From Stutzerimonas kunmingensis (GTDB taxonomy: Bacteria > Pseudomonadota > Gammaproteobacteria > Pseudomonadales > Pseudomonadaceae), in assembly GCF_021432085.1 (NCBI RefSeq), contig NZ_CP090366.1, forward strand, positions 2,232,001 to 2,296,000: a stretch of 64,000 nt of DNA. The letters run 5' to 3'. The notes beneath the pieces are model-generated. The model was not told where the DNA came from. It worked only from the letters and a program-made list of their open reading frames with translations, and did no database searches. Shown here piece after piece: positions 55,762 to 64,000 of this stretch (its first letter is position 1; each line of letters begins with the position of its first letter). Both the position numbers and the translations under genes were made by a program.

Positions 55762-58700
55762 GTGGAAATAGCTCTGGAAAATCTGACCCGAGAGGAGCTG
55801 GTGGCTGAGGTGGCGCGCTTGCGCGCGGTTCTGGGCCTGGCTGGAATCGATCCAGACCCAGCCTTGTCCCAAGTTCCCCTTGATACCCAGCCCGCCCGCG
55901 AGCAGCATCGTCAGCACCCGACAACCGTACAGTCGGGCGTCTCGAAAGATCTCCCTGAAACGCTGCATGCCAGCCTCCTGGCACTGGCTGGCAGCGAGGC
56001 GCGTCAGCGCGCGATATTCGAGAGTGCGATCGACTTCGCCATCATCCTGACCGACACCGCAGGCATCATCACAGACTGGAATGCCGGCGCCGAGCAGGTG
56101 ATGGGCTGGACCGCAGACGAGATGCGTGGGCAGAGCGCGGAGCGCTTCTTCACGCCGGCCGATCGTGCCTGTGACTGGCTCGGCGAAGAGATGCAGAGCG
56201 CGCTACGTGAGGGCCGCGCTCTGGACGAGCGATGGCACTTGCGCAAGGACGGTCAGCAGTTCTGGGCTGCGGGCGAACTCTCGCCGATCCATGACGAAAA
56301 CGGTGCACACCTCGGCTTCATGAAAATCCTGCGTGACCGCACCAGCGAGCACCTTGCGGGCCTCGCCATGGAAGACACCCAGGTGCGTTATCGGCTGGCC
56401 GCGAAGGCGACCAACGATGCGGTCTGGGACTGGGATCTGATCAGCAATCACGTGCTGTGGAACGATGCGCTGGAACATGCGTACGGCCATCCGCTGGCAA
56501 ACGTCGACAGCTCCGGTGACTGGTGGCTGGCGCATATCCATCCGGATGACCGTGCACGTATTCACCGGTCGATCCACGCGGTCATCGATGGCAGCGAGGT
56601 GACCTGGACCGACGAGTATCGCTTTCGCCGTCTGGATGGCTCCTATGCAGATATCCTCGACCGCGGTCATGTGATTCGTGACGTTCACGGCCAGGCCGTG
56701 CGGATGATTGGCGCGATGCTCGACCTGACGCGCATGCGCGCTGCCGAGGCGGCCTTGCGCCAGAGTGAGGAACGCTTCAGCACCATTCTGGAGACCATCG
56801 AGGCGGCATTCGCCATCGTTCAGGTCAAGTTCGACGCCGACGACAATCCCGTGGATTACTGCTTCCTCGAGGCCAATCCTGCCTTCGAGCGCCAGGCCGG
56901 CGTAGACTTGCGCGGCAAATGGGTCACCGAGTTCGCGCCGGACCTGGAGCAGTTCTGGTTCGAAGCCTATGGCCATGTCGCCAAGACCGGTGAGCCTGCC
57001 AATTTCGAGAACTATGCCGAAGCGTTCGAACGCTGGTTCGATGTTCGCGCCGTCCGCGTCGGCGATCCCGCCGAGCGGCGAATCGCCATTCTCTTCAACG
57101 ACGTCACCGAGCGCAGAAACGCCGAAGAACGCCTGCGCATCAGCGAAGCTCTTGCGCGGGAGAATATTCAGCGCGTCCAGCTGGCGCTCGAGGCGGGCGC
57201 GATCATCGGTACCTGGAACTGGCATCTGCCAACCGACCGCTTCACCGTGGATGAGGGGTTTGCGAACGCCTTTGGCCTCGATCCCACCCTTGCTCGTGAC
57301 GGGCTTAGCCTCGAGCAGATCATAGCAACGGTGCACCCTGAGGACCGGGACGGACTGATCGTAGCGATCGAAGAGGTCATCGCCCGCGGTGGTGCCTATG
57401 CGCACCAGTACCGTGTGCGCCGCGCTGATGGAAGGTTCTACTGGCTTGAGGCCAACGGGCGCGTCGATCATGCCGAGGACGGAACGCCGTTGAGCTTTCC
57501 CGGCGTCTTGATCGACGTCGAGGACCGGCGCTCCATCGAGGCGGAGCGGGATCGCGCCACCGCTGCGCTGCGCGCACTCAACGACACGCTGGAACAGCGT
57601 GTGGCCGAGCGGACGGCGGAGCTGATCCAGGCCGAGGAGAAGTTGCGTCAGTCGCAGAAGATGGAAGCGGTCGGCCAGCTGACTGGCGGTCTTGCCCATG
57701 ACTTCAACAACCTGCTGGCCGGTATCAGCGGTGCGCTGGAATTGATGAATCTGCGGATTTCCCAGGGGCGGCTGGACGACATCGATAAGTACATGTCGGC
57801 CGCGCAGGGCGCCGCCAGGCGTGCCGCGGCGCTGACTCATCGGCTGCTCGCCTTTTCCCGCCGGCAGACTCTCGATCCGCGGCCGGTTGACGTCAACATG
57901 CTGATGGAGGGCATGACCGAGCTGATCCAGCGCACGGTGGGGCCGAGCATCCTCCTCGAAACCATCAGTGCGCCCGACCTCTGGGCGGCGTCGGTCGATG
58001 CCAGTCAGCTGGAGAACGCGATCCTCAATCTCTGCATCAACTCGCGCGACGCGATGCCCGACGGCGGTCGGATCACCATCGAGACCGCCAACCGCGTGCT
58101 CAGTCCGGAGATGGCGCAGGCCTATGACCTGCCCGCCGGCGAGTATCTGTCGCTGTCCGTCACCGACACAGGGACCGGCATGACGCCCAGCGTGATTGCA
58201 AAAGCGTTCGACCCGTTCTTCACCACCAAACCGATTGGCGAAGGCACCGGGCTGGGGCTTTCGATGATCTACGGATTTGCCAAACAGTCCGGCGGGCAGG
58301 TGCGCATCGATTCCGAGGTCGGTCGCGGAACCTCGATGTGCATCTACCTGCCGCGCTACCACGGCAATGCCGGGACCGGCACGTTGGCGCAAAGCAACCC
58401 CGCGACAGCGCTTGCGGGCGCCTGCGGCACGATTCTGATCGTCGACGACGAGCCGACCGTGCGCCTGCTGCTGATGGATGTGCTGGGCGACCTCGGCTAC
58501 ACACTGATCGAAGCATCGGACAGCGTGGCCGGGCTGAAGCTGCTGCAGTCGGATGTGAGCATCGACCTGCTGATCACCGATGTCGGCTTGCCCGGTGGGA
58601 TGAACGGCCGGCAGATGGCCGATGCCGGTCGCCAGGTGCGCCCCGGTCTGAAGACGCTGTTCATCACTGGTTATGCCGAGAGCGCCGCGTTGGGCAACAG

Positions 58701-58788
58701 CTCGCTCGGCGCTGGCATGCAGGTGCTGACCAAGCCTTTCGCGATAGATGTCCTCGCTGCCCGGGTGCTCGAGATGATGAAAGGCTAG
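55762..58788 (+). CDS. Hybrid sensor histidine kinase with four PAS-type domains
   Basis: A 1008-residue soluble-looking kinase with no transmembrane helices. Four PAS-like domains follow each other (about 85-200, 210-330, 335-455 and 470-600), then a coiled coil, a HisKA domain with the phosphoacceptor in LTGGLAHDFNNLL (His about 646), an HATPase domain (DTGTGMTPSVIAKAFDPFFTTK, GTGLGLSM), and a C-terminal receiver with VDDEP and ITDVGLPGG (Asp about 940). No LOV cysteine motif (NCRFLQ) is seen, so the signal is unknown. It starts at GTG 55762 with a weak ribosome site. No separate response regulator is adjacent. Confidence 0.9.
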   Translation: MEIALENLTREELVAEVARLRAVLGLAGIDPDPALSQVPLDTQPAREQHRQHPTTVQSGVSKDLPETLHASLLALAGSEARQRAIFESAIDFAIILTDTAGIITDWNAGAEQVMGWTADEMRGQSAERFFTPADRACDWLGEEMQSALREGRALDERWHLRKDGQQFWAAGELSPIHDENGAHLGFMKILRDRTSEHLAGLAMEDTQVRYRLAAKATNDAVWDWDLISNHVLWNDALEHAYGHPLANVDSSGDWWLAHIHPDDRARIHRSIHAVIDGSEVTWTDEYRFRRLDGSYADILDRGHVIRDVHGQAVRMIGAMLDLTRMRAAEAALRQSEERFSTILETIEAAFAIVQVKFDADDNPVDYCFLEANPAFERQAGVDLRGKWVTEFAPDLEQFWFEAYGHVAKTGEPANFENYAEAFERWFDVRAVRVGDPAERRIAILFNDVTERRNAEERLRISEALARENIQRVQLALEAGAIIGTWNWHLPTDRFTVDEGFANAFGLDPTLARDGLSLEQIIATVHPEDRDGLIVAIEEVIARGGAYAHQYRVRRADGRFYWLEANGRVDHAEDGTPLSFPGVLIDVEDRRSIEAERDRATAALRALNDTLEQRVAERTAELIQAEEKLRQSQKMEAVGQLTGGLAHDFNNLLAGISGALELMNLRISQGRLDDIDKYMSAAQGAARRAAALTHRLLAFSRRQTLDPRPVDVNMLMEGMTELIQRTVGPSILLETISAPDLWAASVDASQLENAILNLCINSRDAMPDGGRITIETANRVLSPEMAQAYDLPAGEYLSLSVTDTGTGMTPSVIAKAFDPFFTTKPIGEGTGLGLSMIYGFAKQSGGQVRIDSEVGRGTSMCIYLPRYHGNAGTGTLAQSNPATALAGACGTILIVDDEPTVRLLLMDVLGDLGYTLIEASDSVAGLKLLQSDVSIDLLITDVGLPGGMNGRQMADAGRQVRPGLKTLFITGYAESAALGNSSLGAGMQVLTKPFAIDVLAARVLEMMKG

Positions 58789-58930
58789 CTGCCATCGGGT
58801 GTGCAGCCTTAAAGCAGGGGCTACGTTCGTCATTAGTGCGGCCCGTGAGAGGCGACTACGCTTCAGGGCGATAGAGTCTGCGACCTGAACCTTGGGTGCG
58901 GGCCTTCAGCACTGACGGAGGAGACGCAAG

Positions 58931-59320
58931 GTGAACTCATTAACCGGTGGCTGCCTGTGCGGCAACCTGCGAATCGTGACGGCGGGGCAGCCCTATCGGG
59001 TCGGGATCTGCCACTGCCTGGACTGCCGCAAGCATCATGGTGCTTTGTTCTACGCAGCTGCGGTGTTCCCGCAGGATGCGGTAACCGTCGAGGGCGAGAC
59101 GGCCGAATATGCCGGACGGCATTTCTGCCCGCGCTGTGGCTCGTCTGTTTTTTCCCGCCTCGCCGATGAAATCGAGGTGCATCTCGGCGCCCTGGATGCA
59201 CCCGACCAACTGACGCCGACCTACGAATGCTGGACCGTGCGTCGCGAAGGCTGGCTGCCGCCGTTTCCGCTTAACCGGCGCTACCAGCACGATCGCGACG
59301 ACTCCAGCCGCTTCGAATGA
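58931..59320 (+). CDS. GFA family (CENP-V/GFA domain) protein
   Basis: A 129-residue zinc protein of the GFA family, related to glutathione-dependent formaldehyde-activating enzyme. Zinc-binding cysteines are Cys8, Cys10, Cys27, Cys29 and Cys32 (GGCLCGN, ICHCLDCRK) and Cys66 and Cys69 (FCPRCGSS). Most members have unknown substrate. Translation starts at GTG 58931 with a strong GGAGGAG site. It is convergent with the FdhF-like gene (4 bases between stops), so a link to formate metabolism is possible but not shown. Confidence 0.85.
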   Translation: MNSLTGGCLCGNLRIVTAGQPYRVGICHCLDCRKHHGALFYAAAVFPQDAVTVEGETAEYAGRHFCPRCGSSVFSRLADEIEVHLGALDAPDQLTPTYECWTVRREGWLPPFPLNRRYQHDRDDSSRFE

Positions 59321-59323
59321 GCG

Positions 59324-61672
59324 TCATTGCCCGCTGGCGATCAGCGGCTGCTCGGTCTTTTGCGTGTTCGGCAGCACGCGAATCGCGATGAATTTCGAAG
59401 TTGGCGTGTGGCTGCGGTCGCCGAAGCTTTCCAGCGGTACCAGCGGATTGGTTTCCGGGTAGTAGGCGGCGGCCTGGCCGAGCGGGGTGTCGTAGGCGAG
59501 GAGGGTGAAACCGCGCACGCGGCGCTCGATACCGTCGTCCCACAGCGAAATAAGATCGACTTGCTGGCCGGCTTCCAGGCCCAGTCGCTGGATGTCGGCG
59601 GGATTGACGAACACCACATCGCGCATGCCTTTCACCCCACGATAGCGATCATCCAGGCCATAGAGCGTGGTGTTGTACTGATCGTGGGAGCGCAGCGTTT
59701 GCAGGATCAGGTCGGCCTCCATGCCGTCATGGCGGGCTTGCTCGGGCAGCAGATCGGCGGGCAACGAGAGAGCCTTGAACTCGGCGCGACCGCTGGCGGT
59801 ATTCCATTCGCGCCGGGCAGCGGCATTGCCCAGGTAGAAGCCTCCAGGGCGATGCAGGCGGTGGTCGAAGCCGGTGAAACCGGGAATGGTGGCCGCGATC
59901 AGCTCACGGATACGGGCGTAGTCCTCCACCAGCCAGAGCCAGTCCACCGGGCGTTTGCCCAGTGTGGCGGCGGCGATGCCGGCGACGATGGCCGGCTCCG
60001 AGCGCATCTCGGCGGACGCGGGCTCGAGCTGGCCCCGGGAGGCGTGGATCATGCTGAACGAGTCTTCCACGGTGACCGCCTGCGGGCCGCAGGCCTGGCG
60101 GTCGATGTCGGTGCGGCCGAGGCACGGCAGGATAAGCGCGTCGCGGCCCATGGTCAGGTGGCTGCGGTTGAGCTTGGTGCTGATCTGTACGGTCAGCGCG
60201 CAGTTGCGCAGCGCCTGCTGGGTGCGCGGGGTGTCCGGCGTGGCCTGGGCGAAGTTGCCGCCCAGACCGATGAACACCTTGACCTGCCCGGCGAGCATGG
60301 CCTGGATGCATTCCACGGTGTTGTAGCCGGGCTGGCGCGGCATCGGCAGGTCGAACTGGCGCTGCAGTGCATTGAGCAGCGCGAGCGGCGGCCGCTCGTT
60401 GATGCCCATGGTGCGGTCGCCCTGTACGTTGCTGTGGCCGCGCACCGGGCAGGCGCCAGCGCCGGGCTTGCCGAGGTTGCCGCGCAACAGCAGCAGGTTG
60501 GCGATTTCCTGGATGGTCGCCACCGAGTGACGGTGCTGGGTGATGCCCATCGCCCAGCAGACGATGGCCTTTTCGGCGTTGCGGTAGATCGCGGCCGCGT
60601 GGCGAATGGTTTCGCGGTCGAGCCCCGACTGCTGCTCGATCAGCGCCCAGGGCGTGGCTTCGACCTCGGCCAGATAGGCGTCCAGCCCGTGGCTGTGCTC
60701 AGCCAAAAACGCGTGATCGAACACTGCCGGCGCGCCGCTGGCCTGCGCTTCCTGCTCCCATTGCAGCAGGTACTTGGCGATGCCGCGCAGCACCGCGAGA
60801 TCGCCACCGAGATTGGGTCGCAGGTAGGCGCTGTGAGTTGGCGCGTCTTGGTTGGCGAGCATCTCGATGGGCTTCTGCGGGTGCTGGAAGCGTTCCAGCC
60901 CGCGCTCGCGCAATGGATTGAAGCAGACCACCTGAGCGCCGCGCTCCACAGCCTGACGCAATGGTTCGAGCATGCGCGGATGGTTGGTGCCGGGGTTCTG
61001 GCCGAGAACGAAGATCGCATCGGCGTGATCGAAATCTTCCAGCGTCACCGTGCCCTTGCCGACGCCGATGGATTCGGTCAGGGCGACGCCGCTGGCCTCG
61101 TGGCACATGTTCGAGCAGTCGGGAAAATTGTTGGTGCCGAAGCTGCGACCGAACAGCTGGTAGAGATAGGCCGCTTCGTTGCTGGCCCGACCGGACGTGT
61201 AGAAGGCTGCCTGGTGCGGGCTGTCCAGGCCGTTCAAGTGTCGGGCGATCAGCGCAAAGGCATCGTCCCAGCTGATCGGCAGGTAGCGGTCGCTGGCAGC
61301 ATCGTAACGAACCGGTTCGCTCAGGCGCCCCTGGTACTCGAGCCAGTAGTCGCTCTGCTCGCGTAACTGACTGACGCTGTGGCGGACGAAAAAGGCCGCG
61401 TCCACGCGGCGCCGAGTCGCTTCCCAGTTCACTGCCTTGGCGCCGTTCTCGCAGAACTTCACCGCACCGGCCTCCGGCGAATCACCCCAGGCGCAGCCGG
61501 GGCAATCGAAGCCGCCGTTCTGGTTGGTGCGCAGCATGGCGCGGATGTTCTTCAGCGCGTTGCCGCTGCCGAGCCAGGCGCTGGCCACGCTGCGCAGCGC
61601 GCCCCAGCCGCCTGCCGGGCCGGCGTAGGGCTGGAAACGGGTGGCGGGATGGAAGCGGGACGTGCGGCTCAT
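59324..61672 (-). CDS. FdhF/YdeP-like molybdopterin oxidoreductase
   Basis: A 782-residue molybdopterin-guanine-dinucleotide enzyme of the YdeP group (formate dehydrogenase H-like). Near the N terminus is FDCPGCAWGD with Cys57, Cys60 and a later Cys74 in KFCENGAKA. GRASNEAAYLYQLFGRSFGTNNFPDCSNMCHEASG, GQNPGTNHPRM and VRGHSNVQGDRTMG are cofactor-binding blocks. No selenocysteine UGA is seen in frame. No electron-transfer subunits follow, so it may act alone or with a separate partner. ATG 61672 overlaps the fdhD stop (ATGA); an ATG three codons earlier is possible. Confidence 0.88.
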   Translation of the reverse strand: MSRTSRFHPATRFQPYAGPAGGWGALRSVASAWLGSGNALKNIRAMLRTNQNGGFDCPGCAWGDSPEAGAVKFCENGAKAVNWEATRRRVDAAFFVRHSVSQLREQSDYWLEYQGRLSEPVRYDAASDRYLPISWDDAFALIARHLNGLDSPHQAAFYTSGRASNEAAYLYQLFGRSFGTNNFPDCSNMCHEASGVALTESIGVGKGTVTLEDFDHADAIFVLGQNPGTNHPRMLEPLRQAVERGAQVVCFNPLRERGLERFQHPQKPIEMLANQDAPTHSAYLRPNLGGDLAVLRGIAKYLLQWEQEAQASGAPAVFDHAFLAEHSHGLDAYLAEVEATPWALIEQQSGLDRETIRHAAAIYRNAEKAIVCWAMGITQHRHSVATIQEIANLLLLRGNLGKPGAGACPVRGHSNVQGDRTMGINERPPLALLNALQRQFDLPMPRQPGYNTVECIQAMLAGQVKVFIGLGGNFAQATPDTPRTQQALRNCALTVQISTKLNRSHLTMGRDALILPCLGRTDIDRQACGPQAVTVEDSFSMIHASRGQLEPASAEMRSEPAIVAGIAAATLGKRPVDWLWLVEDYARIRELIAATIPGFTGFDHRLHRPGGFYLGNAAARREWNTASGRAEFKALSLPADLLPEQARHDGMEADLILQTLRSHDQYNTTLYGLDDRYRGVKGMRDVVFVNPADIQRLGLEAGQQVDLISLWDDGIERRVRGFTLLAYDTPLGQAAAYYPETNPLVPLESFGDRSHTPTSKFIAIRVLPNTQKTEQPLIASGQ

Positions 61673-62472
61673 GGGTGGCATCCGTTCTGTTCGGGCAGCG
61701 CGGGCGCCGGGCTGTAGACCCGCGGCGCGCTGTGGTGGGGCAAGTGAATGAGGTTGAGGTGATGCTGACGCGCCCACTCCACGGTCAGGTGGGTCGGCGC
61801 GGACAGACTGACCAGCGTGCCGATGCCGGCGCGCACGGCCTTGTGGATCAGCTCCAGGCTGCAGCGGCTGGTGACCACGACGAAGCCTTCGCTCGGGGTA
61901 CGGCGCTGCAGCGTCAGCGCACCGATCAGCTTGTCCAGGGCGTTGTGCCGGCCGATGTCCTCGCGGCACAGGGCGATCTCTCCGTTGCCGTCGATATACA
62001 GCGCCGCGTGCAGTGCGCCGCTGTCGCGGGCCAGCAGCTGGGCGTTGGCGATGCGCTGGCGCAGATCGTGGAAATGCCCTTCGGGCGGCAGATCGATTGG
62101 CGAAAGTGGTGCGAGCTGCGGCAATGCCTGCTCCAGCGCCTGCACACCGCACAGACCGCAACCGCTGTGGCCGGCCAACTGCCGCCGTTGCTGCTTGATG
62201 TGCCAGAACGCCCGCGGGCTCACCTGCACTTCGGCATGCTGCGCGCTGCCATCGCCCCGCAAACGCAGGTCGCGTAGATCATCGATGCGCTCGATCAAGC
62301 CGGCGCTCAGGCTGAAGCCGATAACGAAGTCTTCCAGATCCAGCGGTGTCACCATCATCACGGCCTGATTGAGGCCGTTGTAGCTGATGGCCAGGGCGCA
62401 TTCGTCAGCCAAGGGGGCCGCGCCGAGATCCGGAGCATTGGCGCTTGGGGCGTTGAGGGTGGCGTATTGCAT
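61669..62472 (-). CDS. fdhD: Formate dehydrogenase accessory sulfurtransferase FdhD
   Basis: A 267-residue protein that delivers sulfur from IscS to the molybdenum cofactor of formate dehydrogenases. The essential cysteines are Cys105 and Cys108 in SGCGLCGV; EDIGRHNALDKLIGA and the late SLSAPTHLTVEWA are also conserved. It is directly upstream of, and overlaps, the FdhF-like gene, whose enzyme it presumably matures. This pairing argues that the FdhF-like enzyme needs a sulfurated molybdenum. Confidence 0.94.
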   Translation of the reverse strand: MQYATLNAPSANAPDLGAAPLADECALAISYNGLNQAVMMVTPLDLEDFVIGFSLSAGLIERIDDLRDLRLRGDGSAQHAEVQVSPRAFWHIKQQRRQLAGHSGCGLCGVQALEQALPQLAPLSPIDLPPEGHFHDLRQRIANAQLLARDSGALHAALYIDGNGEIALCREDIGRHNALDKLIGALTLQRRTPSEGFVVVTSRCSLELIHKAVRAGIGTLVSLSAPTHLTVEWARQHHLNLIHLPHHSAPRVYSPAPALPEQNGCHP

Positions 62473-62573
62473 GGCGATGGCCTGCGACAGGTCGACGCAG
62501 GGAGCCTAGGAGCGCAGGGATGGATCGTCCAATCGCTATGTTCGATAGGGTGATCGAGCGTATCAATCGCCCG

Positions 62574-63476
62574 TCAGGAGATGGCAGGACTTTGCCGCTG
62601 CAACAGCTCGCGCGCTTCGTTGAAACAGGCTTCGCCCAGCGCGGATCGCGGTGAGCCGCGACGCAGGATCAGCCCAAGCGGCGCGAGGGTACTGGCGTTG
62701 TCGATGGGCGTCAGGGTCAGTCGGCTGTCCAGTGCTTCGAGGCCGCTATCCAGCGGCATGATTGCGCAACATAGTCCGGCGCCTACGGCCTGCAGCAGAT
62801 GATGCACGGCATCCGTCTGCAGCCGCGGTGCCAGGCTCAGGCCACGGCTACGCAGTGCGTGGTCGATGGACTGGCGAAAGTGCATGCCGCCGGTCAAAAG
62901 ACCTAGCGGAAGATCGGCGAGCGCTTCCCAGCGCAGCGATGGCGCGTCGAAGCGAAAATGGCGCTCGTCATGCAACAGCCCCATGCGGGTTTCGCCGAGC
63001 GGCAGGCTGGTGAAGTGCGCGTCATCCAGCCGTTCCAGATAGGACAGGCCCAGGTCCAGCAGATTGCGATTGAGCCGTTCGAGAATCTGATCGCTGCTCA
63101 ACGCGAACAACTCGAAGCGCAGATTCGGGTGGCGCTCGCCGAAGGCCTGCACCAATTGCATCGGGTCGAAACCGGCCAGCGGCACCACGCCCAGGCGCAA
63201 GGTGCCGACCAGCTGGCCACGGCAAGAGGCGGCTTCGGCCAGCAGGCCGTCCTGTGCGGCGAGCAGGCTGCGCGCCCAGGCCAGGATGCGTTCGCCTTCG
63301 GGGGTGAAGCCTTCGAAGCGCTGGCTGCGGATTACCAGTTGCAGGCCGAGTTCGTCTTCCAGGCCGCGCAGGCGCATCGACAGCGTCGGCTGGGTGACAT
63401 GGCAGCGCGCCGCCGCCTGACCGAAATGACGTGTTTCATCCAGCGCCACGAGAAACTTCAGCTGCTTGATATCCAT
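62574..63476 (-). CDS. LysR family transcriptional regulator
   Basis: A 300-residue LysR protein. MDIKQLKFLVALDETRHFGQAAARCHVTQPTLSMRLRGLEDELG is the N-terminal winged helix. ATG 63476 is chosen; an upstream in-frame start 11 codons earlier adds a non-family segment. It is on the same strand as fdhD, 101 bases before it, so regulation of the fdhD-fdhF pair is plausible, although the gap has its own promoter space. Confidence 0.9.
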   Translation of the reverse strand: MDIKQLKFLVALDETRHFGQAAARCHVTQPTLSMRLRGLEDELGLQLVIRSQRFEGFTPEGERILAWARSLLAAQDGLLAEAASCRGQLVGTLRLGVVPLAGFDPMQLVQAFGERHPNLRFELFALSSDQILERLNRNLLDLGLSYLERLDDAHFTSLPLGETRMGLLHDERHFRFDAPSLRWEALADLPLGLLTGGMHFRQSIDHALRSRGLSLAPRLQTDAVHHLLQAVGAGLCCAIMPLDSGLEALDSRLTLTPIDNASTLAPLGLILRRGSPRSALGEACFNEARELLQRQSPAIS

Positions 63477-63521
63477 GCCCGCTCGCCTCGAAGGTAATGC
63501 GGACGGCACCTTAGCACGCCG

Positions 63522-64000
63522 TCAGGGGGCGTCGAACAGCGGCTGCAGCCCGCTGGGCACCACCCCGGTCCAGCGCTTGAAGGCGCGACGGAAGTTGGTG
63601 GTGTCGTTGAAGCCGAGATGCCGCGCCACGGCCTCGTTGCCTAGGCCGCGGGCCTGATAGAGGTAGAGCGCAACGTGCGTGCGCACCAGATCGAGTTGCT
63701 CCTGGAAATGCGTACCGTGCTTGGCCAGCTTGCGCTTGAGCGTCGCCGGGCTCATGGCGAACGCGACGGCGACGCGCTCCAGGTTCAGCGGCTCGCGGAT
63801 GTGGTCATGCAGGTATTGGTAGAACGCATCGAGAAAGGCGCAGGGACCTTCCAGCGCATCGATCTGCTGCTGGCTGGCCTGCTGCGCGACCTGGCCTACG
63901 GTCGCCGAGGCATCCGGCCAAGACTGATGCAGATATTCGCGGGGCAGGCTGAGCAGGGTCAGGTGGCGGTCGAACTGCAGCGCGTCACCCAGGTGCACCC
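63522..64000 (-). CDS. AraC family regulator, C-terminal part (cut by window edge)
   Basis: About 158 residues are visible, reading in from the right edge. The last 100 residues hold two helix-turn-helices (ERVAVAFAMSPATLKRKLAKHG and NEAVARHLGFNDTTNFRRAFKRWTGVVPS), the mark of AraC regulators of the OruR/arabinose-binding type. The N-terminal sensor domain lies outside. Its stop is 45 bases before the LysR start, and both are on the minus strand. Confidence 0.9.
   Translation of the reverse strand, partial: VHLGDALQFDRHLTLLSLPREYLHQSWPDASATVGQVAQQASQQQIDALEGPCAFLDAFYQYLHDHIREPLNLERVAVAFAMSPATLKRKLAKHGTHFQEQLDLVRTHVALYLYQARGLGNEAVARHLGFNDTTNFRRAFKRWTGVVPSGLQPLFDAP

Noticed and set aside
56203..58833. 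An 876-codon open frame antisense to the hybrid kinase
   Set aside because: It mirrors the kinase coding frame, as high-GC genes often do; there is no family resemblance and no ribosome site.
59327..61366. A 679-codon open frame antisense to the FdhF-like gene
   Set aside because: Same GC-driven shadow effect; the minus-strand gene is clearly real.
1..64000. tRNA, rRNA, CRISPR, prophage or insertion-sequence features
   Set aside because: No cloverleaf, spaced direct-repeat array, transposase, integrase or phage gene was seen on either strand.

Overview
The window is 64 kb of high-GC chromosomal DNA from a gamma-proteobacterium of the Pseudomonas lineage, most likely the Pseudomonas stutzeri group (Stutzerimonas). 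The reasons are the divergent fabAB/gpsA pair, the selD-mnmH pair, the MoxR/DUF58/TgpA-type transglutaminase cluster, an mmsAB valine pathway, and above all a CrcZ/CrcY-type small RNA, which is a Pseudomonas-lineage regulator. The species call is inference. I see no tRNA, rRNA, CRISPR array, prophage or insertion sequence; this is core chromosome with some accessory catabolic and respiratory modules.

Layout. 1-7 kb: 3' half of htpG with its terminator, an OsmC-like protein, a secreted amidohydrolase, a DUF3859-like periplasmic protein, a chemoreceptor with a FliA-type promoter, and sstT. 6.5-8.2 kb: fabA-fabB (minus strand). 8.7-15 kb: gpsA, a DUF4389 membrane protein, sixA, a hotdog thioesterase, two alpha/beta hydrolases, a DUF4892 protein and an AI-2E family permease. 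15-23.8 kb: a patatin-like protein, selD-mnmH (tRNA 2-selenouridine), a small lipoprotein, the MoxR-DUF58-transglutaminase operon and an acyl-CoA thioesterase. 23.8-27.2 kb (minus): a sulfur/redox module with a broken thioredoxin-like membrane gene, an octaheme cytochrome c of the tetrathionate reductase family, a cytochrome b membrane subunit and a secreted rhodanese. 27.4-36.5 kb: a ferritin-like protein, a YqaA protein, an AraC regulator and a fatty-acyl-CoA catabolic operon (SDR, thiolase, acyl-CoA dehydrogenase, acyl-CoA synthetase, CaiB-type transferase), then a small membrane protein.

36.6-37.1 kb is the most interesting non-coding stretch: a cluster of GTTAC/GTAAC half-sites, a perfectly spaced sigma-54 promoter, and a ~360-nt transcript unit carrying at least six A-rich Hfq/Crc-type motifs between small hairpins, closed by a strong terminator. 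It has the anatomy of CrcZ/CrcY, the sRNAs that sequester Hfq/Crc to relieve carbon catabolite repression. It lies beside the valine-catabolic operon (37.3-42.8 kb, minus: mmsA, enoyl-CoA hydratase, mmsB, 3-hydroxyisobutyryl-CoA hydrolase, acyl-CoA dehydrogenase), the kind of amino-acid pathway that catabolite repression normally controls.

43-64 kb: LysR regulator divergent from mmsA, DUF2892 protein, GT35 alpha-glucan phosphorylase, a membrane EEP-family phosphatase/nuclease, a very large class A PBP-like protein, AraC-azlC-azlD, an SH3/coiled-coil membrane protein with a candidate AlgU promoter, a TerC protein, a four-PAS hybrid histidine kinase, a GFA protein, fdhD plus an FdhF/YdeP-like molybdoenzyme, a LysR regulator and a truncated AraC regulator at the right edge.

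Other points for a second look: one of the eight heme motifs of the octaheme cytochrome reads CATGH instead of CxxCH, and the gene just upstream is deleted and frameshifted, so this respiratory module may be decaying (or the assembly has errors there). Two nearly identical 16-bp ATACC-N6-GGTAT palindromes, one before the rhodanese and one 23 kb away before the amidohydrolase, look like operators of one CsoR/CstR-type regulator that is not encoded in this window.
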